DNA from: Bradyrhizobium manausense
GTDB taxonomy: Bacteria > Pseudomonadota > Alphaproteobacteria > Rhizobiales > Xanthobacteraceae
Direction of reading: 5' to 3'
DNA: 64,000 nt
Assembly (NCBI RefSeq): GCF_018130615.1
Contig: NZ_JAFCKB010000023.1
Coordinates: forward strand, 62,001-126,000
Part shown: piece after piece, positions 16,495-25,742 of the stretch
How the letters are laid out: each line of letters begins with the position of its first letter
How positions within the stretch are numbered: the first letter of the stretch is position 1
The notes under the pieces: generated by a model
The model's input: only the letters and a program-made list of their open reading frames with translations
Databases searched by the model: none
Told to the model about the DNA's origin: nothing
Position numbers and translations under genes: made by a program

Positions 16495-17439
16495 CTACGG
16501 CTTCGCATCGCCCGCGTGCAGCACGGCTTTGCAGGCCGCCGGCATCTGGGCCAGCGTCATCGGCGGTTTCGGCTTCGGCGGCTCCGGTGGCGGTTTCGGG
16601 TGCAGCACGCCTTCGCTGAACCAGTAGGCGAAATCGGAGGGCTTGCAGCCTTCGTCCTCGGATTGCGATGGCTGGCCTTCGCATTCGCCGGCGCCCGCCG
16701 GGCAGCGCATGCGGATGTGGAAGTGATAGTCGTGGCCCCACCAGGGCCGGATCTTCGACAGCCAGGAACGGTCGCCCCTGGCCTCACGGCACAACGCCCT
16801 CTTGATCGCGGGATTGACGAAGATGCGCTGTACCGCCGGCTCCTGCGCGGCGTCGCGCAGCACCAGCACATGGCTCGGCGTGAACACTCTGGGATCGATG
16901 TCGAGGCGATCCTCGCGCACCATCATCACTGCCGACATCTCCTCGCGTTCTTCGCGCGAGAGCCGGTGATCGGGCATCGGCGTCAGCCAGATGTCGGCAT
17001 CGAGGCCGATCTGATGGCTGGCATGGCCGGAGAGTGCAGGGCCGCCGCGCGGCTGGCCGATGTCGCCGACCAGGATGCCCGGCCATCCCGCGTCCTTGTG
17101 CGCCTTGGCGGCGAGGCGCTTGATCAGCGCGATCATGTCGGGATGACCGTAATTGCGGTTCCGCGACAGCCGCATCACCTGCCAATTGTCGCCGTTGAGC
17201 GGCATCTGCTGCGCGCCGCCGATGCAGCCCTTCACATAGGAGCCGATGACGCGGGCCGGTCCCCTCGAGGGCAGCAGTTTTCGCGCGAACAGCTCCTTGG
17301 CGCCGAGCTTGGGATCGTTCGGATTGGCGAGCGGCGGCAGCGGCTTCGGGTTGACGCTGCCCTTGTCCTGGGCCAGCGCGCCGCCGGCGGCCAGGAGCGT
17401 CATGACAAGCAGGAGAGAGGCGATGCGGCGGGGACTCAT
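16495..17439 (-). CDS. mepA: penicillin-insensitive murein DD-endopeptidase
   Basis: A 314-residue protein of the MepA (M74) family. Signal peptide MSPRRIASLLLVMTLLAAGG. Zinc ligands are in SGHASHQIGLDADIWLTPM (His and Asp) and WWGHDYHFHIRMRCP (HxH). Conserved Cys in GSYVKGCIGGAQQMP and RALCREARG match the disulphides of E. coli MepA (274 residues). It cleaves D-Ala-mesoDAP cross-links in periplasmic peptidoglycan. The extra length is a C-terminal Pro/Lys tail (PKPPPEPPKPKPPM) that may tether it. ATG 17439 begins the signal peptide. Confidence 0.93.
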   Translation of the reverse strand: MSPRRIASLLLVMTLLAAGGALAQDKGSVNPKPLPPLANPNDPKLGAKELFARKLLPSRGPARVIGSYVKGCIGGAQQMPLNGDNWQVMRLSRNRNYGHPDMIALIKRLAAKAHKDAGWPGILVGDIGQPRGGPALSGHASHQIGLDADIWLTPMPDHRLSREEREEMSAVMMVREDRLDIDPRVFTPSHVLVLRDAAQEPAVQRIFVNPAIKRALCREARGDRSWLSKIRPWWGHDYHFHIRMRCPAGAGECEGQPSQSEDEGCKPSDFAYWFSEGVLHPKPPPEPPKPKPPMTLAQMPAACKAVLHAGDAKP

Positions 17440-17819
17440 GCTGGCATCCTTATAACCCAACACCGCGCTGGGGTCACCGAACGATGCGGCACGTCATGCG
17501 GGCGTGATTCTTAACCGCGCGATAACTCTATCCCGCACTGACCAAAATTCGTGCGCGGAACGAGAGGCGTCCCGGTCCCGCATGCAAGCGGGCCTGCGTT
17601 CCGGAATTGAATCATGGAGACTGCACGTTTTTGCGCCTCCGCTCTCGCGGATCGCGACGCGCGCGCAGGTTCGATGCGCCTGACGATGCTTCTCGCGCCT
17701 CGCAAACAGGCAAATCAGTCCGGCGCGCAGCCACGGCTCAATGGGCGCCGCCGACCAGGATTACTTTTCTTTCAGACACTTGGAGCAAGACTTGCGGCCG
17801 CTAGGCGCGGCTAGGACGT
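17440..17819. other. divergent intergenic region, no gene seen
   Basis: A 380-bp gap between mepA (leftward) and the PAS-GGDEF-EAL gene (rightward), expected to hold both promoters. Short Arg-rich open frames at 17511-17705 and 17607-17814 have no ribosome-binding site or recognisable protein character. No repeat or strong hairpin was noticed. Confidence 0.5.
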
Positions 17820-20027
17820 GTGAAGTTGAGTTTGGGGTCCAATAGAACAAAAAAACGAAAGCGAACCGTGCTTGCGAGAGGCGGCCAACAGCCGCGCAAG
17901 CTGCGATTTGCGCGCGCGCCTCATCAGCCCGTCGAACGCGACCAACTCGTGCAGAGCCGTGCGGAAGCTGAAGCCGCCATCATTGATGCACGCAAATCGC
18001 ATGAACGGCTGCGCCAGGCGGTCGACCTGTTGCCGCAAGGCATCGTGATTCTGGATCCCGATGGCCGTTACGTTCTCTGGAACAAGCAATATTCCGAGAT
18101 CTACAGCAAGACCGCCGATCTGTTCCAGGAAGGCGCGCGCCTCGAAGACACGCTGCGCGTCGGTGTTGCCCGCGGCGACTATCCGGAAGCGGCCGGTCAC
18201 GAGGACGAATGGATCGCCGCGCGGCTGAAGAAGCTCTACGAGCCCGGCAAGCGCCACGAGCAGACGCTGTCCGACGGCCGGGTCATCCTGATCGAGGAAC
18301 GCCGCACCGATGACGGCGGCGTGGTCGGCCTGCGCGTCGACATCACCGAATTGAAGCAGCGCGAGGCCTCGTTCCGCCTGCTGTTCGACGGCAATCCCGT
18401 CCCCATGATCGTCTGCGCGCGGGACGACGAGCGCATCCTCGGCGTCAACGACGCTGCGATCGCGCATTACGGCTATAGCCGCGCCGAGTTCGAGCGTCTG
18501 AAGATCCGCTCCCTGCAGGCGTTCGACAGCGAGCCGCCCTGGACCGTCGATCGTTCCAGCGACGAGCAGGCCGGCCGCACCTGGAAGCACGTCAAGGCCG
18601 ACGGCGCGCTGATCGATCTTGCGATCTATTCCCGCGAGCTGACCTATGCCGAGCAGCCGGCGGTGCTGCTCGCCTTGATGGACATCACCGAGCGCAAGCG
18701 CGCCGAGGCGCGGCTCGCTTTCATGGCCCAGCATGACGCCCTGACCGGCCTGCCGAACCGCAATCTGTTGCGCCAGACCATGGACGAGATGTTGCTGCAC
18801 ACGCGGCGCAGCGTCGAGAAGGTCGCGGTGCTGATGCTCGGGCTCGACAATTTCAAGTCGGTCAACGAGACGCTGGGGCACGCTGTCGGCGACAAGCTGC
18901 TGCGTGGCGTCGCCAAGCGCCTGCGCTCCACCTTGCGCGAGGAAGACACGCTGGCGCGGCTGAATTCCGACGAGTTCGTCATTGTTCAAAGTGGCCTGAC
19001 ACGGCCCGAGGACGCGGTCGGGCTCGCAAAGCGCCTGCTCGAAGCCATTGCCGATCCCTATCTGCTCGACGGCCATTCCGTGGTGGTCGGCGCCTCCATC
19101 GGCATTGCGACGGCGCCCGGCGATGGCGACGATTCCGAAAAGCTGCTCAAGAGCGCCGACATGGCGCTGTCGCGCGCCAAGTCCGACGCACGCGGCACTT
19201 TTGCCTTCTTCGAAGCCGGGCTCGATGCCAAGGCACAGAGCCGCCGCAAGATCGAGGTCGAGCTGCGTGACGCGATCCAGAACGACGTGCTGCGCCCCTA
19301 TTATCAGCCGCTGATCGACCTCCAGAGCGGCCGCATCACCGGCTTCGAGGCGCTGGTGCGCTGGCCGCATGCCGAGCGCGGCATGGTCTCGCCGGCCGAA
19401 TTCATTCCGGTCGCCGAGGACACTGGCCTGATCAGTCCGCTCGGCGGGTTGATGCTGCGCCGCGCCTGCCTCGATGCGGCGACCTGGCCGGACGACGTCC
19501 GCGTCGCCGTCAACCTGTCGCCGCTCCAGTTTCGCAGCGGCAATCTGCTGTCGATGGTGACGGATGCGCTGAAGCAATCCGGCCTGCCGCCGCGCCGGCT
19601 CGAACTCGAGATCACCGAGACGCTGCTGCTCGAGAAGAGCGCGCAGGTGCTGGCGACGCTGCATGCGCTGCGCACGCTCGGGGTCCGCATCTCGATGGAC
19701 GATTTCGGCACCGGCTATTCCAGCCTGAGCTATTTGCGCAGCTTCCCGTTCGACAAGATCAAGATCGACCAGTCCTTCGTGCGCGGTTTAGGGGCCAATC
19801 GCGAGGCGCAGGCGATCATCCGCTCCATCGTCAGCCTCGGCAAAGGCTTAGGGGTCATCATCACGGCCGAAGGCGTCGAGACCGAGGCCGAGCTGAGTTG
19901 CCTGCGTGCCGAGGGCTGCGACGAGGGCCAGGGCTTTCTGTTCAGCAAGGCGCGGCCGAACGTCGAGATCATCAGCCTGCTCGCGGCGCAACGCGGCATC
20001 GACGGCGACACCGCGCTGGTGGCTTGA
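17820..20027 (+). CDS. PAS-PAS-GGDEF-EAL cyclic-di-GMP protein with degenerate GGDEF
   Basis: About 735 residues. Two PAS domains come first (RLRQAVDLLPQGIVILDPDG, residues about 60-180, and FRLLFDGNPVPMIVCARDDE, about 185-300). The GGDEF domain (about 300-465) carries LARLNSDEFVIVQ, so the GGDEF motif reads NSDEF and is probably inactive. The EAL domain (about 480-720) keeps FEALVRW, LELEITETLLLEK, MDDFGTGYSSLSYLRSFPFD, ITAEGVETEAE and the GQGFLF end, so phosphodiesterase activity is likely. No transmembrane helix is seen. The start is uncertain: GTG 17820 was chosen, with only a weak upstream site. No operon partner. Confidence 0.9.
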   Translation: MKLSLGSNRTKKRKRTVLARGGQQPRKLRFARAPHQPVERDQLVQSRAEAEAAIIDARKSHERLRQAVDLLPQGIVILDPDGRYVLWNKQYSEIYSKTADLFQEGARLEDTLRVGVARGDYPEAAGHEDEWIAARLKKLYEPGKRHEQTLSDGRVILIEERRTDDGGVVGLRVDITELKQREASFRLLFDGNPVPMIVCARDDERILGVNDAAIAHYGYSRAEFERLKIRSLQAFDSEPPWTVDRSSDEQAGRTWKHVKADGALIDLAIYSRELTYAEQPAVLLALMDITERKRAEARLAFMAQHDALTGLPNRNLLRQTMDEMLLHTRRSVEKVAVLMLGLDNFKSVNETLGHAVGDKLLRGVAKRLRSTLREEDTLARLNSDEFVIVQSGLTRPEDAVGLAKRLLEAIADPYLLDGHSVVVGASIGIATAPGDGDDSEKLLKSADMALSRAKSDARGTFAFFEAGLDAKAQSRRKIEVELRDAIQNDVLRPYYQPLIDLQSGRITGFEALVRWPHAERGMVSPAEFIPVAEDTGLISPLGGLMLRRACLDAATWPDDVRVAVNLSPLQFRSGNLLSMVTDALKQSGLPPRRLELEITETLLLEKSAQVLATLHALRTLGVRISMDDFGTGYSSLSYLRSFPFDKIKIDQSFVRGLGANREAQAIIRSIVSLGKGLGVIITAEGVETEAELSCLRAEGCDEGQGFLFSKARPNVEIISLLAAQRGIDGDTALVA

Positions 20028-20061
20028 GGGACTACTGGCGAAAGGGATGCGCGCTCTCTCA

Positions 20062-20092
20062 CTCCCTCGCCCCGTTCTTACGGGGAGAGGGA
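20062..20092. repeat. CTCGCCCC...GGGGAGAGG palindromic repeat
   Basis: CCTCGCCCCGTTCTTACGGG followed by GAGAGG forms a short hairpin in the convergent junction of the EAL gene and the acyl-CoA dehydrogenase-like gene. The same core appears at about 56481-56508 and 57888-57916. Confidence 0.65.
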
Positions 20093-20117
20093 GCGCAGCG
20101 GCAATCGCGGCTGCCAC

Positions 20118-21269
20118 CTAGCCCCCCGCCAAAATCATCTTCCCCACGTCCTCGAAATGCGTGTCGCGCGCCTGGATCTGTTGGGCGATTGCATGCATGT
20201 CGCGAAACCGCCGCTCGAACGGATTGCTGCGAAACACGGCGGTGGCGCCGGCCATGCGATAGGCGGTGTCGACCACCTTGGCCGATTGCTGGATGGTCCA
20301 GGTCGCGGCGAGACGGACGGCGCTGCGATGCGCCGGGCTGAACGCGCTGGTCGCCGAGAGGTCGCGCCACATCGCATTCGCCGTCGCATAGAGATAGGCG
20401 CGGGCGGCGCGCAGGTCGCCCTCGGTGCGGCCGATCAGGCCCTGGACCGCCTGATTGTCGCGCATCGCGCTCGCCGCCAGCGACGGCTGCTTCGTGCGCG
20501 CCAGGGCGATCGCCGCATCCAGCGTCGCGCGCGCGACGCCGAGCGAGACCGCGGCAAAGCCGAGGCTGAAGGTCGAGCCGGTCGGAAGCCGATAGAGCGG
20601 GCCCGGCTCGCGCAAGGCCTCGGGCACGTCGCGAAACACGGCAAAGCGGTCGGGGATGAAAAGGTCTTTCACCTCATAGGAATCGGTGCCGGTGCCGGCG
20701 AGCCCGATCGCCTGCCAGACGTCGTGCATCACCGCGCTTGCAAGCGGGAACAGGATGGTGCGCATCTCCGGCGAACCATCGGCATTCTTCCGCGGTATGC
20801 CGTCGGCGCTGACGATGCGGACGTGGGCGCCAAGCCAGCTCGCCTGCCGCGAGCCCGAGGCAAAATCCCAGCGCCCGGTGACGCGGTAGCCGCCCTCGAC
20901 CGCGCGCGCCTCATGTGCCACCGCGCCCCAGGCGAGAATGCCCGGCGACGTGTTGAAGATCTCGTGCGCGCTGTCGTGGTCGAGCGCGGCTGCGATCATG
21001 GCGCAGACGCTGCATTGGCCGAGGCACCAGGCCGTGGAGGCATCGGCCTTCGCGATCTCCTCCAGCATCTGCATGAAAATCTCGGGCGGGGCTTCCGATC
21101 CACCCAGGCTCTGCGGCAGCAATGCCCGATAGAGCCCGTTCCCGATCAGCGCATCGACGACTTGAGGCGTCAGCCGCCGCGTTCGCTCGATCTCGTCGGC
21201 CTCATCCGCAATCAGCGGGACGATGGCTCGCGCGCGCTCGACGAGATCAAATCCGACAGTTCCGTCCAT
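20118..21269 (-). CDS. acyl-CoA dehydrogenase-like flavoprotein
   Basis: A 383-residue protein of the acyl-CoA dehydrogenase fold, in the branch that includes flavin-dependent monooxygenases (pigment-production hydroxylase / DszC-like). Landmarks are YRALLPQSLGGSEAPPEIFM, AKADASTAWCLGQCSVCAMI, YRVTGRWDFASGSRQASWLG, GLAGTGTDSYEVKDLFIPDR and the C-terminal helical bundle ending VDTAYRMAGATAVFRSNPFE and RRFRDMHAIAQQIQAR. The general-base Glu of true acyl-CoA dehydrogenases is not obvious, which fits a monooxygenase-like role. A partner flavin reductase is not adjacent. The substrate is unknown. Confidence 0.85.
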   Translation of the reverse strand: MDGTVGFDLVERARAIVPLIADEADEIERTRRLTPQVVDALIGNGLYRALLPQSLGGSEAPPEIFMQMLEEIAKADASTAWCLGQCSVCAMIAAALDHDSAHEIFNTSPGILAWGAVAHEARAVEGGYRVTGRWDFASGSRQASWLGAHVRIVSADGIPRKNADGSPEMRTILFPLASAVMHDVWQAIGLAGTGTDSYEVKDLFIPDRFAVFRDVPEALREPGPLYRLPTGSTFSLGFAAVSLGVARATLDAAIALARTKQPSLAASAMRDNQAVQGLIGRTEGDLRAARAYLYATANAMWRDLSATSAFSPAHRSAVRLAATWTIQQSAKVVDTAYRMAGATAVFRSNPFERRFRDMHAIAQQIQARDTHFEDVGKMILAGG

Positions 21270-21348
21270 GTCCGCGTTTCCTCGCCCATTCTGCCGTGAG
21301 CGGTGAAATGCGATGGTGGTCTATTTCGTAGAGGCGATCAAGCTGCTG

Positions 21349-21810
21349 CTAGGACGCCTCGAGCGCCCGTTCCATGATGATGGTGCGCTCGTCGCCATGG
21401 TAGCTGTCCCGCACGGCCTTGAAGCCGAGGCGGGCGTAGAATGTCTCGGCGGTGACCGAGGAGGGAACCGTCAACACAGCAATGTTTCGTTCGCGTGCAA
21501 TGCGCTCGATCTCCGCCATCAGCAGCCTGCCGATGCCGCGCGCCTGGACGTCGGGCGCCACGAACACGGTGCGGACGACGCTTCCATCCAAGCTTGCCGT
21601 ACCAACCACGCGGCCGCCGATGGAGGCGACGAACACGGTGCGTTTGCCGATCAGCGCCCGCACCGCGTCCGGACCAAAGCTTTGCTCCACCCTGGCAATG
21701 ATCTCGTCGGTATAGTCCTTTGCATTGGTTTCGCGCAGCGCACGCAGGACCACCGCGCTGATGTCGGCGGCGTCGTCGGCAAGCGCTGGCCGGATCGTGC
21801 AGTCCATCAC
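21349..21810 (-). CDS. GNAT-family N-acetyltransferase
   Basis: A 153-residue acetyltransferase. The acetyl-CoA-binding loop is FVAPDVQARGIGRLLMAEIE (the Q/R-x-x-G-x-G/A pattern as ARGIGR), flanked by VFVASIGGRVVGTASL and NIAVLTVPSSVTAETFYARL with the usual FYARLGF ending. Two adjacent ATGs (21810 and 21807) are possible starts. The acceptor substrate is unknown. It is divergent from the amidase gene, sharing a promoter region of about 80 bp. Confidence 0.87.
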   Translation of the reverse strand: MMDCTIRPALADDAADISAVVLRALRETNAKDYTDEIIARVEQSFGPDAVRALIGKRTVFVASIGGRVVGTASLDGSVVRTVFVAPDVQARGIGRLLMAEIERIARERNIAVLTVPSSVTAETFYARLGFKAVRDSYHGDERTIIMERALEAS

Positions 21811-21887
21811 TTGGTTCCTGACCGGCTTGTCGTGCTGGCGGGATAAATGCTACGTTTTGTAGCAGATCTCCGTCCGAGAGGCACGCG

Positions 21888-23492
21888 ATGAAGAAGCCAA
21901 CCCGCCGCGCGCCGGCCGAGCTGAAGCTCGAGGACGCGCCGATGAGCGACATCATCGACGCCCTGGCCGGCGGGCGTGTCACCGCGACGGCGCTCACAAA
22001 GGCCTATCTCGCGCGCATCGCAGCCTATGATCGCGGCGGGCCCATGCTGAATTCCGTTCGCGCGCTCAATCCGGACGCGCGAGCGATCGCCGGCACGCTC
22101 GACGGCCGCAAGCCGTCGGCCAAGCGTCCGCTGGCCGGCGTCCCGATCCTGGTGAAGGACAACATCGCGACATCAGACAAGCAGCCGACGACGGCGGGCT
22201 CGCTGGCACTCGAGGGCGCGCGCGCGAAGCGCGACGCCACCGTCGTCAAGCTGCTGCGCAAGGCCGGCGCGGTGATCCTGGGCAAGGCGAACTTGACCGA
22301 GTTCGCCAATATCCTCGCGATCGACATGCCCTCGGGTTACTCGTCGCTGGGCGGCCAGGTGAAGAACCCCTACGTGCCGGCGCTGGTGGACGGTAGGGGC
22401 ATTCCGATCGTGGACCCGGGCGGTTCGAGCTCAGGTTCGGCGGTCGCCGTCGCGGCTGGCCTGTGCGCAGCTTCGATCGGTACCGAGACTTCAGGCTCGT
22501 TGCTGCATCCTGCCAGCCGCAATGGCATCGTCACGGTCAAGCCGACCGTCGGACTGATCAGCCGCGCCGGCGTCATGCCGATCGCGCATAGCCAGGACAC
22601 CGCGGGGCCGATGACGCGCACGGTGCGCGACGCAGCGCTGCTGCTGAATGTGCTGGCCGCCGAGGACCCGCGCGATCCCGTGACGGAGCGGCAGCGCAGG
22701 CCGGCCGATTACACGGCTGACCTCGCACGCGATGCGATGAAGGGCGCGCGCATCGGCGTGCCGAGCGACCCGGCCGACCCGCTGAACGATTGCTACTACG
22801 GCAAGTTGTCATCCGACGGGGCCAGGCTGATGGCCGAAGTCATCAAAGTGATGCAGGACCTTGGTGCCGTCATCGTGCGCGCCAACATGCCGACGCGTGG
22901 CTGGATCGCCGGGCCGGGCACCGGCATGGCCGTGCTCAACCGCAATCCGCTGAGCAGCAACAAGGGCAATCCGACCGGCGCGCCGATCGTGTTTCTCTAC
23001 GAGCTGAAGTACGGGCTCAATCTCTACCTCAGGGATTGGGCGACCAATACCGGCATCAAGACCATGGCCGATATCGTCGCCTTCAACGCGGCGAATGCGG
23101 AGAGAGCCCTGCGCTTCGGCCAGGATCTGTTTCTCGCCGCTGACCTCACCAAAGGCGATCTGAGCGAGCGCGAGTACAAATCCGCACGTGCCATGGATTT
23201 GCTCGCGGCCAGGACGCATGGCATGGACGCCTACATGAACCAGCACAGGCTGGACGCCGTCCTGTTTCCCGGTGCGACCGGCGCGGCAATCGCAGCCAAG
23301 GCAGGCTATCCCAGCGTCATGGTGCCGTCAGGCTTCGTCGCGGGGGCCGACGGCAAGGACACACCGGACTATCCGCTTGGTGTTAGCTTCGCGGGCCGTG
23401 CCTGGAGCGAGCACAAGCTGCTGCGTCTCGCCTATGCCTATGAGCAGGCCTCCAACATGCGCAAGCCTCCGCTCGGCCTGCCGGGGCTGTAG
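21888..23492 (+). CDS. amidase signature family enzyme
   Basis: A 534-residue amidase with the intact Ser-cisSer-Lys triad: Lys in GVPILVKDNIATSD, cis-Ser in DPGGSSSGSAVAVAAGLCAA and the nucleophile Ser in IGTETSGSLLHPASRNGIVT. Further conserved blocks are KPTVGLISRAGVMPIAHSQD and TAGPMTRTVRDAALLLNVLA. It hydrolyses a carboxamide to acid and ammonia, cytoplasmic as no signal is seen. RBS GAGAGG precedes ATG 21888. It resembles the stand-alone amidases of soil bacteria and not GatA, since no gatB/gatC is near. Confidence 0.92.
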   Translation: MKKPTRRAPAELKLEDAPMSDIIDALAGGRVTATALTKAYLARIAAYDRGGPMLNSVRALNPDARAIAGTLDGRKPSAKRPLAGVPILVKDNIATSDKQPTTAGSLALEGARAKRDATVVKLLRKAGAVILGKANLTEFANILAIDMPSGYSSLGGQVKNPYVPALVDGRGIPIVDPGGSSSGSAVAVAAGLCAASIGTETSGSLLHPASRNGIVTVKPTVGLISRAGVMPIAHSQDTAGPMTRTVRDAALLLNVLAAEDPRDPVTERQRRPADYTADLARDAMKGARIGVPSDPADPLNDCYYGKLSSDGARLMAEVIKVMQDLGAVIVRANMPTRGWIAGPGTGMAVLNRNPLSSNKGNPTGAPIVFLYELKYGLNLYLRDWATNTGIKTMADIVAFNAANAERALRFGQDLFLAADLTKGDLSEREYKSARAMDLLAARTHGMDAYMNQHRLDAVLFPGATGAAIAAKAGYPSVMVPSGFVAGADGKDTPDYPLGVSFAGRAWSEHKLLRLAYAYEQASNMRKPPLGLPGL

Positions 23493-23542
23493 ACCGCCGC
23501 GCAGGGCCTGAACCTACGCGGCGCGGCGCACGACCAATTCCC

Positions 23543-24289
23543 ATGCCGATCGTCAGAATTCTCCTGGTCCTGCTGGCGTTCGCCGCGCCCGCCTTCGCGC
23601 AGGACGGTATCCACGAGCTGAACGCCGCGCGCGATGCCGCGAAGGCGTTCAAGATCTATATCGACGGCGTCGCGAAGAAGGGCGGGCGGCCCGATCTGAC
23701 CCGGCCTGATGTCGCCGCCATGCTCGGCCGCATCTACGATCTCGACGCCTTTGGGTCGCTGCCGCCCCCGGAGGCAAGCGACATGAACTGGCTGCCGGAC
23801 TGGTTCGACGCCGCCAACGCGTCGGCCAAGCTCTTCACCTTTTACGGCGCAAAGCCGGGGCCGCAGCCTGATTTGCCGGCGGTCGCGCGTAACATGACTG
23901 AATATGGCGATCAGTATGCGACGGCTGTCAGCTTCATGATCCGCGGCATGGCGCGCGAGGCAGTTGCGGGCCAGATGTTCTGGAACGAGCTTCCGCCGGA
24001 GCACCGCACCCGCATCCGCGAAGAGGGATTTGCGGGCCTTCGCAAGAACAGCGCCCTCTTCATTCTGTCCACGGTCTGCGCGGCGATCCAAGGCGCGAGC
24101 AAGCCCGCCAATGCGCGCCTGGTCGCGGCGGCGCTGCGCGACACGCGCGAAGTCTGGGCGAACTATCTGTACCCTCAAGATCGGGCCCGCGTGATCGCAG
24201 AGCTCGCCGACCTCCCGAAATGGGCGCCCGACGAGACGGCGCGCGCCGATCTTGCCACCTTCACGGCCGCGCTTCAGGCGGTGAACTGA
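23543..24289 (+). CDS. hypothetical exported protein
   Basis: A 248-residue protein with signal peptide MPIVRILLVLLAFAAPAFAQ. The mature part is helical and charged, with RDAAKAFKIYIDGVAKKGG, DVAAMLGRIYDLDAFGSLP and DWFDAANASAKLFTFYGAKP. I do not recognise a domain. It starts 50 bp after the amidase stop and may be co-transcribed with it. Its 3' end faces plsY at a distance of 14 bp. Coding character (signal peptide, GC3, no internal stops) supports a real gene. Confidence 0.8.
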   Translation: MPIVRILLVLLAFAAPAFAQDGIHELNAARDAAKAFKIYIDGVAKKGGRPDLTRPDVAAMLGRIYDLDAFGSLPPPEASDMNWLPDWFDAANASAKLFTFYGAKPGPQPDLPAVARNMTEYGDQYATAVSFMIRGMAREAVAGQMFWNELPPEHRTRIREEGFAGLRKNSALFILSTVCAAIQGASKPANARLVAAALRDTREVWANYLYPQDRARVIAELADLPKWAPDETARADLATFTAALQAVN

Positions 24290-24303
24290 TCGAACGTCCT
24301 GCG

Positions 24304-24990
24304 TTAAACCTGCGCTTCCGCTTTCACGTCCGGGCTGCTTTGACCGAGCCGCGGCTCCGAGCCCGCAAGCAGCCGCTGAATGTTGGCGCGATGGCGGATG
24401 ATGACGTAGAGGCCGCCTGCGATCACCAGCAGCCGATAGGGCAACGGGTGCGGCAAGCCGCAGGCGAGGATGATGGCCGCCACCGCCGCAAGCATCGAGC
24501 TGAGCGAGACGATCCGCGTGACCGCGAGCACGAGGCCAAAGACGACTGCCGTACCCAGTCCCACCGGCCACGACATCGCCAGTGCCACGCCGAGCCCGGT
24601 CGCGGCCGATTTGCCGCCGGTAAAGTTCAGCCAGATCGAGCGGCCATGGCCCAGCAGCGCGGCAATGCCGGCGAGGCACACCGCCCATGGCACCCAGGCT
24701 TGCAGATCGGCCGCTGCCGACGGCGTCGGAGATAGCTCCGCAGTCAGCCAAGGCCAGAACCAGCGCGCAACCAAGATCGCAGCCATGCCCTTCAGCACGT
24801 CGATCACGAGCACTGCCAAGGCGGGCCATTTGCCCAGCGTCCGCAGTACATTCGTGGCGCCGGTGGACCTCGAGCCGTGCTCGCGAATGTCGATTCCTCC
24901 GAGCAGCTTTCCTGCCAGATAGCCCGTGGGGATCGAGCCCAGGAGATAGGCGATCACTGATCCGACTGCGCCTGCGATCCAGAAAGCCAT
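24304..24990 (-). CDS. plsY: glycerol-3-phosphate acyltransferase PlsY
   Basis: A 228-residue inner-membrane enzyme of phospholipid synthesis; it transfers acyl from acyl-phosphate to glycerol 3-phosphate. PlsY motifs are visible: LLGSIPTGYLAGKLLGGIDI, then REHGSRSTGATNVLRTLGKW, HGRSIWLNFTGGKSAATGLG and VIRHRANIQRLLAGSEPRLG near the end. Five to six transmembrane helices. The C-terminus extends slightly past the E. coli form. No plsX is adjacent. Confidence 0.96.
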   Translation of the reverse strand: MAFWIAGAVGSVIAYLLGSIPTGYLAGKLLGGIDIREHGSRSTGATNVLRTLGKWPALAVLVIDVLKGMAAILVARWFWPWLTAELSPTPSAAADLQAWVPWAVCLAGIAALLGHGRSIWLNFTGGKSAATGLGVALAMSWPVGLGTAVVFGLVLAVTRIVSLSSMLAAVAAIILACGLPHPLPYRLLVIAGGLYVIIRHRANIQRLLAGSEPRLGQSSPDVKAEAQV

Positions 24991-25166
24991 GTTTGTGTCC
25001 AGTGTCCTGTTATCCGTATCTTATCGCCGGCTTCGCCTGACCGCCATCGGCAAGACCTTGGAGCCACCTTCCCGCTGTAGCAGAAGGCGCCCAAGCGCGA
25101 CGCGAGCGCGATCATGCAAGCCGAGCGCGGACGCGCCGTGGCCGACGTGAATGCTCTCGGTGAGCT

Positions 25167-25529
25167 TCAGGAGCGCCGGCCTTTGGAGTTGAAGATCTTG
25201 TCGCGCGTGGGTTCCATCATGACCAGAAAGAGCACAATGAACAACGCAACCGCGACAGGATAAGCGAAAATCAGCAGAACCGATGCCAACATGACTTCGC
25301 CGCGGGCGCCGAAGAAAAACGGTGCCAGTTCGAGCGGCATGACGACGCCGAACCCCGCACTAATTCCACCAATGACTGCCACCACGACGCAGATTGCAAC
25401 CCTGTTCAGGAATAGGGCGAGCACGAAACAAACCAGTGCGACGGCGATGAGCGCCGTTTCCGTCTGGTGCATCAATTGGACCGGCCAGCCAGACTGTTGA
25501 TTGCCGAGAGAGGCGAACACGAACATCAT
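25167..25529 (-). CDS. small membrane protein
   Basis: A 120-residue hydrophobic protein with three to four helices (TALIAVALVCFVLALFLNRV, ICVVVAVIGGISAGFGVVMP, LASVLLIFAYPVAVALFIVL) and a basic tail ending FNSKGRRS. The ATG pair at 25529/25526 precedes the first helix. The frame remains open far upstream, but that part is antisense to the TPR gene and has no protein character. The gene is richer in AT than its surroundings. No family recognised. Confidence 0.68.
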   Translation of the reverse strand: MMFVFASLGNQQSGWPVQLMHQTETALIAVALVCFVLALFLNRVAICVVVAVIGGISAGFGVVMPLELAPFFFGARGEVMLASVLLIFAYPVAVALFIVLFLVMMEPTRDKIFNSKGRRS

Positions 25530-25742
25530 GGGAGCTACTAAGGCGCTGTCCTGACTCACGGCCGGCTTTCGTCCGACTGACCGCGCGTCCGATGATTGCA
25601 CGTTTTGGTTGATGATTTGTGTACCTGCGCCGGACTTGGCCTGGTTACGGCGCCGCTGCCTTTCCCCTGCATTGAACCTGTCCGGCCTCCAGGCGCACCA
25701 AAACCGCGTATGTCTCGCACAAACGCGACGAAGGAACGCGCG

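Noticed and set aside
17511-17814. Short open frames upstream of the PAS-GGDEF-EAL gene
   Set aside because: No start signal, no hydrophobic or domain pattern, and they overlap each other on both strands.
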